12,280 nucleotides of DNA from assembly GCA_051892875.1 (NCBI GenBank), contig JBJFGR010000075.1:1-12280 (forward strand). The letters are read 5' to 3'. Source of the stretch: JBJFGR01 sp051892875 (GTDB lineage Bacteria > Pseudomonadota > Gammaproteobacteria > Enterobacterales > Succinivibrionaceae). The notes beneath the pieces were generated by a model. That model was not told the DNA's origin. It ran no database searches and saw only the letters and a list, made by a program, of their open reading frames with translations. Position numbers and translations under genes: made by a program. Below, piece by piece: positions 6,505 to 12,280 of the stretch (position 1 is its first letter; each line of letters begins with the position of its first letter).

Positions 6505-7568
6505 TATTTTATTACCTTGTTTTTTAGTTTTCCTTCTTTGTATGCATTTACTTCTTTTCTATATTTTGCTACTGCTTCCATGTGTTCTTTTTCATTTTTT
6601 GAAAATACATGACCTTGTTTACTATTAATCCCCTTTGCCACAAAAAATAAATAAGGAGTTTTATTTGGATGCAAAGCTGATATTATTGCTTCTCTTCCTG
6701 GCATAGCAATAGGAGTTGGAGGCAATCCTTCTATCACATAGGTATTATAAGGATTTTTGTCTTCTAAAAAACTTTTAAAAATCTTTCCTTTATATCTATC
6801 ACCAACTCCATATATAACTGTAGGGTCAGTCTGTAATTTCATTCCCTTATGTAATCTATTCACAAAAACTGAAGCTATATTTTTTCTTTCAGAAGGTAGT
6901 GATGTTTCTTTTTCTATAATCGAAGCCATAATTAATGCTTCGTATGCATTTTTATACGGCAAATTTTCAGCTCTTTTTTCATATTCTGTCGCTAAAAATT
7001 TATCCATTGTATTATATGCTCTTATTAAAATATCAAGATCACTATCTCCATACTGACATACATAAGTATCAGGCATAAATAAACCTTCTAGATTTACATA
7101 GTCTTTAATCTTTAAAATCCTTGACAAATCCTCCATCTTCAAATCATCTGGTAGTTCATGTTTTAATTTGTTATTGTTTTTTAAAACTTTAAAAAAATCA
7201 ACTAACCTTGTACCTTCAATCAAAGTAACATTAAAAGTCTTTACCTTACCACTTACAAATAATTCAAGAATTTGTGCAAAAGTTGAATTTTCTAAGATCT
7301 CATATGTTCCAGCTTTTATATTTGTTAAACTAGGATGTTGTTTTACCCAGTATCTAAAAACATATTTATTAACTAATTTTTTTGAATCAAATATATCTGT
7401 ATATACATCTGATAATTTCATTCCATTTTTTACTACATATAAAGCTGTTTTCGGTGTTCTTGCTGTATCTATAACTTTTAACTCATTACTCACAAAATAA
7501 TATAAATAACCTAAAACACAACAAATAAGTATCAACACAAATAAACATACATACGATAATTTTTTCAT
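6504..7568 (-). CDS. mltG: MltG, endolytic murein transglycosylase
   Basis: An inner-membrane enzyme that cleaves nascent peptidoglycan glycan strands and so limits their length. The protein is 354 residues (E. coli 340). A single N-terminal membrane helix (about 5-26) is followed by a periplasmic part with a LysM-like segment (about 40-110) and the catalytic YceG domain. The motif ASIIEKET (215-222) contains the catalytic glutamate E219, matching E. coli E218. It is followed by SERKNIASVFVNRL and LQTDPTVIYG (245-254). The conserved GLPPTPIAMPG is at 281-291, and a Lys-rich tail extends slightly beyond the E. coli end. It leads the operon with tmk and holB, the same order as in E. coli. No strong ribosome binding site precedes the ATG. 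Confidence 0.95.
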   Translation of the reverse strand: MKKLSYVCLFVLILICCVLGYLYYFVSNELKVIDTARTPKTALYVVKNGMKLSDVYTDIFDSKKLVNKYVFRYWVKQHPSLTNIKAGTYEILENSTFAQILELFVSGKVKTFNVTLIEGTRLVDFFKVLKNNNKLKHELPDDLKMEDLSRILKIKDYVNLEGLFMPDTYVCQYGDSDLDILIRAYNTMDKFLATEYEKRAENLPYKNAYEALIMASIIEKETSLPSERKNIASVFVNRLHKGMKLQTDPTVIYGVGDRYKGKIFKSFLEDKNPYNTYVIEGLPPTPIAMPGREAIISALHPNKTPYLFFVAKGINSKQGHVFSKNEKEHMEAVAKYRKEVNAYKEGKLKNKVIK

Positions 7569-7599
7569 AACATATTCTCAATTATTTTTTGTTTAAACT

Positions 7600-7626
7600 A
7601 TTATAGCTAACTTCATCAAAAAACAA
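7600..7626 (-). promoter_or_regulatory. Promoter of mltG-tmk-holB
   Basis: TATAAT (7600-7605) is preceded on the minus strand by TTGTTT (7621-7626) with a short 15-base spacer. The start would be near 7593, leaving a leader of about 25 bases before the mltG ATG. The -10 is a perfect match; the -35 and spacing are suboptimal. Confidence 0.5.
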
Positions 7627-7751
7627 GAAGTAATTTAATAATTTAACATACAATGATAAGACAACATCTGTTTATGATAAACGCTTTAGATATAAAGTAG
7701 CAATAATTAAACATCTTAAATCGGAAGTATTCCATAAAAAATAATGCTTTA

Positions 7752-7781
7752 ATAAAAGCCTGTATAAAACAGAGCTTTTAT
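7752..7781 (-). terminator. Terminator of the flgJKL operon
   Basis: ATAAAAGC (7752-7759) pairs with GCTTTTAT (7774-7781), extended by TGT/ACA-type pairs with one bulged base, around an ATAAA loop. It begins 25 bases after the flgL stop codon. On the minus strand the GC step is followed by TTTTATT. The arms read similarly on both strands, but only flgL approaches it. Confidence 0.65.
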
Positions 7782-7805
7782 CATTACATATGAGAGCTTT
7801 GGATT

Positions 7806-9023
7806 TTATTTAATATAATCAAATAATGTAGAACCATTTACTAAACTAAAAGTCTGTTGTGCAACGCTTAAAGCATTCTGTTGCTTCAACAACTCAGCAG
7901 TTGTTTCATATATATCAACTTCACTAATATTAGCCTTTGCTTCTTGTTTTATTGTCTTTAATGAGTCATTAGATTCAATTACTTTATCGATATTACTCAA
8001 TCTTGCACCTACATGACCTAGAGAAATATTTATCTTTTCATTTGCAGAACTTACATCCACCTGAACTTGAGATAATACCTTTGCTAATTCATCACTATTC
8101 ATATTAGGATCACGCAATGCATCTATCGCTTTTTGCATTGTATTAAGAACATTATCATTTTTTGGTTCATCAAATTTTAAGGTAACTTGATTTACACCTT
8201 TCTTTAAATTTATTTCCAAACCATTAAATGCAATTGTATCTCCCTCTTTTATTACCCCTTTCTGAATAGTTTCGTTCCCAAATTTTACTGTATAACTACC
8301 ATTTCCTGGATTATTTCCATCTTCTTGATACTCAATTATTAATTCATTTGTTCCAGATTTTGTATATTTATCATTATAAAATGAATTAAAAGATTCTACA
8401 TCTTTATATTTAACACTAACATTATTCTTATCAGCATCACTTACAATTACATTTCTAGAAGTTTCACTTTGTTGAAATAATGTTAATCCACTATCAGATG
8501 TTCTTACTTGTACAGATGGTGAAATCTTTATTTGTCTAAAACCAGCATCAATGTTACATACATAATAACCATTTGCCTCTTTTTGAATTGTTTGAATACT
8601 AGATTGATTTCCACTAAATATATATTCACCATTAGCTGTTTGAGTATTCATCAAATCATATATAAGGGCTTGTGATTCCTCTAAAGATGTTGCTATAGCT
8701 TCTAAATTATCTTTATCGTAAGTACCATTAACCGCTGTTTGTAATTCACTTAATACACTTTGTAAATTACTATAAATAGAAGTTAAAGCTGTTTCTTCTA
8801 AGCCTAAGGAATCAGCTGCTAAACCAGCATTAATAGAATATTGAGTATATGTTGAAATTTCAGTTTCTAAACGCAATTTATTACCCATTCCTGTAGGATC
8901 TTCACCTGCAGTAGTAAACTTTTCCCCAGTATTATACTGTTGAGATAATTTGTCTATTTTGGAATTCGTAGTTTGTAAATATGATATACTACGATTAAAA
9001 CTCATATTTGTAGTAATACGCAT
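7806..9023 (-). CDS. flgL: FlgL, flagellar hook-filament junction protein 3 (HAP3)
   Basis: An exported axial protein forming the second junction ring between hook and filament. The N-terminus MRITTNMSFNRSISYLQ and the following GEKFTTAGEDPTG segment (33-45) match the flagellin/FlgL D0-D1 region, and the C-terminal AELLKQQNALSVAQQTFSLVN (376-396) forms the paired coiled helix. The protein is 405 residues, against 317 in E. coli; the extra length lies in the surface-exposed middle (about 140-290), which is rich in Asn, Lys and Ser. There is no signal peptide, as expected for type III export. One cysteine (C156) is present. An AAGGAG site (9031-9036) lies seven bases before the ATG. The gene follows flgK after a 21-base gap and is last in the operon. 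Confidence 0.93.
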   Translation of the reverse strand: MRITTNMSFNRSISYLQTTNSKIDKLSQQYNTGEKFTTAGEDPTGMGNKLRLETEISTYTQYSINAGLAADSLGLEETALTSIYSNLQSVLSELQTAVNGTYDKDNLEAIATSLEESQALIYDLMNTQTANGEYIFSGNQSSIQTIQKEANGYYVCNIDAGFRQIKISPSVQVRTSDSGLTLFQQSETSRNVIVSDADKNNVSVKYKDVESFNSFYNDKYTKSGTNELIIEYQEDGNNPGNGSYTVKFGNETIQKGVIKEGDTIAFNGLEINLKKGVNQVTLKFDEPKNDNVLNTMQKAIDALRDPNMNSDELAKVLSQVQVDVSSANEKINISLGHVGARLSNIDKVIESNDSLKTIKQEAKANISEVDIYETTAELLKQQNALSVAQQTFSLVNGSTLFDYIK

Positions 9024-9044
9024 ATTTATACTCCTTCTTCAAAA

Positions 9045-11117
9045 TTACCTAGTTGCGTTTATAAGCGCATCAAATATTGTCTGCGCAGCTGTAATTATTT
9101 TTGCAGATGCTGCATAGCATTGCTGAAACTTAACTAAATTTGATGCTTCTTCATTAAGTTCAACACCCTTTACACTATCAACAAGTCCAGAACTTTGCTC
9201 CTGCTTAGCAGCGGCAGCTTCATAATTAATATCTGCAATTTTTACTGTAGTACCGACATCACTAACAATGTATGTATAACTATCTCCTACAGTATTTAGA
9301 GATTGTCCATACACAATTTTTTCCTGTTGAATATTCTGAAGTAAAATACCATTAGAATTATCAGCCCCACCATTTGTATTAATTTCAATATTAAAAGTAT
9401 CACCCTCTTTAACAGTACCTGAAATACTAAAATCATACCCTGGATCTTTTTTATAATCATTATATAATTTTACATAATTATTATTAGCATCTTTTACTAA
9501 ATCACCTTGAGCATCTACTTTATATAAATTTTCTAAAATATTCTGTCCCTTAGTTTCTGCAAGAGCTATACCAACTAAATTATTATCTTTATCATAAACC
9601 CTATAATTACCGTCTTTATCTATAGATATACTTTGAGGTGCTGAATCTGACAAAGATGTAATCTTTGTATTAGCATTATCTAAAAAATTATTATTGTTAA
9701 TTGTATTAAATACACCATCCAATGAAATTGTAGCATTACCAAGGTTTTGAGGATTTTGAGAACAACGCAAAATACTTGCAAATGCTAAATCCTCAGGTTT
9801 AGTAATTGCTGTTGAAAATCCAAAACCAAGATTTAATGTTGGTTGGATTAAAAACTCATCACCTGTGGCAATTTTACCGTCACCACTAATATCTAATCTA
9901 AAACCTAAACTATCTAGTGACAAATATTTGCCACCATTTCCATTATCTTTAGCTTGAACTGACAATTTAGCTTCACCGTTAATAACATCTTTTGTTATAT
10001 CAATAAGCTTACCTTCACTCTTTTCTAGTACTGAGAATGTATCACGATCATCACCTACTTTTATAATATAATCTTTTCCAGTAACGTTATGACCTAATCC
10101 TGTAATCATACTCATTGTCATAACTGCTTGCGAATTGGATGTACAATTAACATTATCAATACTAAAAAGTTCGCTACCTTTAGTATTAGTTAGTGTTAAC
10201 CCTGATTGATTTTGTAGATTCAACTTGTCGGCTAACGCCCATGCTAGTTTACCAATTTCACGTTGCGTATCTTTTAAATCATTACAACTATCAAAATATC
10301 CTTGCAAAGAACCACCTACATTAGATGAAATAAGTGTTTTTGAATTTGAGGTATTATAACTTAGCGTTAATTGATATTCAGTTTCGTCTAAAGCTGATTC
10401 CTGTAAACCAATTACAGCTCTACCATCTTTCAAAACTAATGTTTGACCATCCTTCATATTTACATAACAAGAACCATCGTCCTGAGGTACTGTTCTTATA
10501 TCCATATAACTAGATAATTCAGTAACCAAACGATCTCGTTCATCTAACATTTGCAAATAAGAAGCTGAATCCTTATTATTACTACTTTTAATAATATTAC
10601 TGTTCATTTGATAAATACCATCTAAAATCTGATTTATCTCTTGAACATTATCTTTTATTTTTTGATTAGTTGTTTGATACTGGTTCTGTATATTACCACT
10701 AATAGTATTTACTTTTTGAGTAAAAGCATCTATCGAACCAATTAACTCATTTCGATTAGCAACAGATGAAGGATCTGTATTTGCACTTTGAATATTATCA
10801 AATAACTCATTTATAGTTGAAGTTAAACCAGTACTAGAATTTGACAACAATGAATCTACAGTATTTAAATTTTCTTTTCTAGCTGCATAATAAGCTAAAT
10901 TAGCATTATCTGTTAATAATTCTTTTTGAGCATAAGTATCTATACAACGGCGCGTTGTAAGATAACCACAACCTTCACCTATTATATTAGTATAAACCAA
11001 AGTTTCCTGACGAGAATAACCTGCAGTACTTACATTACTAATATTGTTAGAAGTAGTTTGTAATAACTGCTGATGAGCTAGTACCCCACTTGTTCCAATC
11101 TTTAATAAATCCGCCAT
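9045..11117 (-). CDS. flgK: FlgK, flagellar hook-filament junction protein 1 (HAP1)
   Basis: FlgK forms the ring on the hook tip that joins it to the filament side and is exported through the flagellar type III system. The N-terminal rod/hook signature SNNISNVSTAGYSRQ (23-37) and the C-terminal helix with LVKFQQCYAASAKIITAAQTI (661-681) are typical. A DERDRLVTELS segment (192-202) matches the family's conserved inner helix. At 690 residues it is well above the E. coli 547; the extra residues lie mainly in the variable domains (about 310-630), which include an EF-hand-like loop (409-420). Seven cysteines (50, 58, 217, 278, 325, 452, 667) are unusual for an axial protein. A GGAG site lies eight bases before the ATG. 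The flgJ stop is 21 bases upstream. Confidence 0.94.
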   Translation of the reverse strand: MADLLKIGTSGVLAHQQLLQTTSNNISNVSTAGYSRQETLVYTNIIGEGCGYLTTRRCIDTYAQKELLTDNANLAYYAARKENLNTVDSLLSNSSTGLTSTINELFDNIQSANTDPSSVANRNELIGSIDAFTQKVNTISGNIQNQYQTTNQKIKDNVQEINQILDGIYQMNSNIIKSSNNKDSASYLQMLDERDRLVTELSSYMDIRTVPQDDGSCYVNMKDGQTLVLKDGRAVIGLQESALDETEYQLTLSYNTSNSKTLISSNVGGSLQGYFDSCNDLKDTQREIGKLAWALADKLNLQNQSGLTLTNTKGSELFSIDNVNCTSNSQAVMTMSMITGLGHNVTGKDYIIKVGDDRDTFSVLEKSEGKLIDITKDVINGEAKLSVQAKDNGNGGKYLSLDSLGFRLDISGDGKIATGDEFLIQPTLNLGFGFSTAITKPEDLAFASILRCSQNPQNLGNATISLDGVFNTINNNNFLDNANTKITSLSDSAPQSISIDKDGNYRVYDKDNNLVGIALAETKGQNILENLYKVDAQGDLVKDANNNYVKLYNDYKKDPGYDFSISGTVKEGDTFNIEINTNGGADNSNGILLQNIQQEKIVYGQSLNTVGDSYTYIVSDVGTTVKIADINYEAAAAKQEQSSGLVDSVKGVELNEEASNLVKFQQCYAASAKIITAAQTIFDALINATR

Positions 11118-11138
11118 GATTATTACTCCATCTTAACT

Positions 11139-12089
11139 CTACAAATATGACGAAAAAACGTCATTATGTAATATTCTCTTTAACTTACCTGCATAATTCG
11201 GGTCAGTTGCATAATTAGCCTTCTGAATTTCTTCAAAATATTGATCTGGATCGTTATTTTTTTGAAAAGCCTTGGCATAACGGTCACTGTTTTTTATTAG
11301 AGATACATAATCCTTAATACTATTTTCTAGTGATGAGTAATTCTTAAAAGAATCAATTTGTTCAATCCGTTTGCCATTAACATATTCCGTAGTTAATAAA
11401 GATGATTTATCATCACCTTCATTGGCTTTTATCCCAAAAAGATTATTTTTAGCCCCAATATGCTTTCCCCAACCTGTTTCTAAAGCTGCTTGACATACGA
11501 TTACTAGAGGATTAAAACCATTAGAACTTGCAACCTTCTTTGCAATAGGCATAATTTTATCAACAAAATCCTTAGGTGAATTAAAAATAAATTCTGATAC
11601 ATTATCATTAGTATTTGAGTAATTTGTTGTAGTAGTATATTCTGTTTTTGTACTATTAGAACGATAAGATTCAAGAGCTCTGTTTATATTACTAGATGAC
11701 GCTGAATTTTTATTACCTTCATAATATGATAATATTTCTTTGCCTTCATCACCCATAGATCTTGCAAACTGTTTTACCAATAAATTTGTTATAGATGAGT
11801 TATTATTTGAATTTTTTGCTGAGATACTTGAAATCATTTGTTCATCTAACATAGACTGAAAAATTTCACTTTCTTTACTTTTTAAAGGACTATCCCCACA
11901 AATAGAATCATTTGTAGCACGCATTTCCTTAACCCAAAACTGATTAAGTAATGACTCAAACTGTTGCGCCGCAGTAACCAAAGCTTTTGTTTTATCAGCA
12001 ATAGAAGAATTTTTACTAGATAATCTACGAAGTTTATCTAGATTATGTACATCTTGCACCATCCCAAAATCCACAGTAGCATTATCCAT
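11139..12089 (-). CDS. flgJ: FlgJ, rod-assembly scaffold with glucosaminidase/muramidase domain
   Basis: FlgJ caps the growing flagellar rod and locally opens the peptidoglycan. The protein is 316 residues, equal to the two-domain gammaproteobacterial form (E. coli 313). The rod-binding domain (about 35-110) shows AAQQFESLLNQFWVKEMR (40-57) and the FQSMLDEQM segment. A Ser/Asn/Thr-rich linker (about 125-165) follows. The C-terminal hydrolase domain (about 168-316) has QAALETGWGKH with the catalytic glutamate E204, then NNLFGIKA and the YATDPNYAGKL signature (293-303). It has no signal peptide. An AGGTGA-type ribosome binding site (about 12095-12099) lies five bases upstream of the ATG. It is first in flgJ-flgK-flgL, with a sigma-54-type promoter about 55 bases upstream. 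flgI, the usual upstream neighbour, is absent. Confidence 0.95.
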   Translation of the reverse strand: MDNATVDFGMVQDVHNLDKLRRLSSKNSSIADKTKALVTAAQQFESLLNQFWVKEMRATNDSICGDSPLKSKESEIFQSMLDEQMISSISAKNSNNNSSITNLLVKQFARSMGDEGKEILSYYEGNKNSASSSNINRALESYRSNSTKTEYTTTTNYSNTNDNVSEFIFNSPKDFVDKIMPIAKKVASSNGFNPLVIVCQAALETGWGKHIGAKNNLFGIKANEGDDKSSLLTTEYVNGKRIEQIDSFKNYSSLENSIKDYVSLIKNSDRYAKAFQKNNDPDQYFEEIQKANYATDPNYAGKLKRILHNDVFSSYL

Positions 12090-12142
12090 ATTTTCACCTA
12101 AAACAAAGTAATTAACGTCAAAAAATTGATATATGGATACAC

Positions 12143-12158
12143 TGCAAATAATATACCA
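12143..12158 (-). promoter_or_regulatory. Sigma-54 (RpoN) promoter for flgJKL
   Basis: The minus strand reads TGGTATATTATTTGCA. This fits the -24/-12 consensus TGG-YRYR-N4-TTGC-W at every fixed position, with the GG and GC elements exactly ten bases apart. Predicted start is near 12132, giving a leader of about 43 bases ahead of flgJ. In Vibrio, Aeromonas and Pseudomonas, flagellar genes are widely driven by sigma-54 with FlrC/FleR-type activators. No activator sites were identified. Confidence 0.75.
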
Positions 12159-12199
12159 CTCAAGAAAAAATTAAAAAATTAAAGGGTACAAAAACGAAA

Positions 12200-12223
12200 A
12201 AACCTCCCCAAAAAGGGAGGTTT
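12200..12223 (-). terminator. rRNA operon terminator
   Basis: AAACCTCCC (12200-12208) pairs with GGGAGGTTT (12215-12223) around a six-base loop. On the minus strand the stem is followed by TTTTCGTTTTTG. It lies about 11 bases after the 5S 3' end and separates the rRNA transcript from the flgJ promoter. Confidence 0.9.
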
Positions 12224-12234
12224 ACAATAAAAAA

Positions 12235-12280
12235 GCCTGGCAATGACCTACTCTCACATAGCGAATGCTACACTACCATC
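12235..12280 (-). rRNA. rrf: 5S rRNA, 3' end (partial)
   Basis: The reverse complement reads GATGGTAGTGTAGCATTCGC, then TATGTGAGAGTAGG, then TCATTGCCAGGC. This matches the 3' third of gammaproteobacterial 5S rRNA, including GATGGTAGTGT, a loop hairpin (TAGCATTCGCTA), GAGAGTAGG and the 3' strand of helix I (TGCCAGGC). The 5' two-thirds and the presumed 23S and 16S genes lie beyond the right edge. The exact 3' end may differ by one or two bases. Confidence 0.95.

Noticed and set aside
6757..7500. Two plus-strand frames antisense to mltG
   Set aside because: They are hydrophobic shadow translations of a well-conserved gene, without their own start signals.
1..12280. CRISPR array, phage, toxin-antitoxin or defence system
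   Set aside because: No regularly spaced repeats and no such genes were seen; apart from the remnants listed, the coding content is core housekeeping and flagellar.

Overview
This is an AT-rich window (roughly 30% GC by eye) from a flagellated Gram-negative bacterium. The proteins align by eye most closely with gammaproteobacterial versions: LptF/LptG, PepA, HolB, Tmk, MltG and a two-domain FlgJ. A sigma-54-type promoter ahead of flagellar genes resembles the Vibrio/Aeromonas/Pseudomonas arrangement more than the enteric one. Cysteine-containing flagellar axial proteins would fit an anaerobe. The genus cannot be fixed from this window; an AT-rich member of the Aeromonadales/Succinivibrionaceae is only a guess.

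Layout from left to right. Positions 1-111 hold what looks like a decayed TnpB (IS200/IS605-type) fragment on the minus strand. It lies just past the 3' end of a tRNA-Leu(CAA) gene (233-319, minus), which has its own promoter. Next comes the minus-strand lptF-lptG pair, encoding the permease of the lipopolysaccharide export machine. A 676-base gap separates lptF from the divergent pepA (leucyl aminopeptidase, plus). This gap carries a probable broken transposase N-terminus of the DUF4277/IS1634 type and an inverted repeat close to pepA. pepA converges on a minus-strand housekeeping operon, mltG-tmk-holB, and both units end at one bidirectional hairpin. That operon has the gene order known from E. 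coli.

The right third is a minus-strand flagellar operon, flgJ-flgK-flgL: rod-assembly muramidase, then hook-filament junction proteins 1 and 3. It ends at a hairpin terminator and starts from a sequence that fits the sigma-54 -24/-12 consensus at every fixed position. Just upstream is the terminator and 3' end of a 5S rRNA gene on the same strand, so flgJKL sits directly behind an rRNA operon rather than behind flgI.

Most of the window is conserved core machinery, and I see no evidence for a new multi-gene system. The parts worth a second look are the sigma-54 promoter in the rRNA-flgJ junction, two transposon remnants at insertion-prone sites, cysteine-rich FlgK, and the stop codon of holB lying inside a shared terminator.
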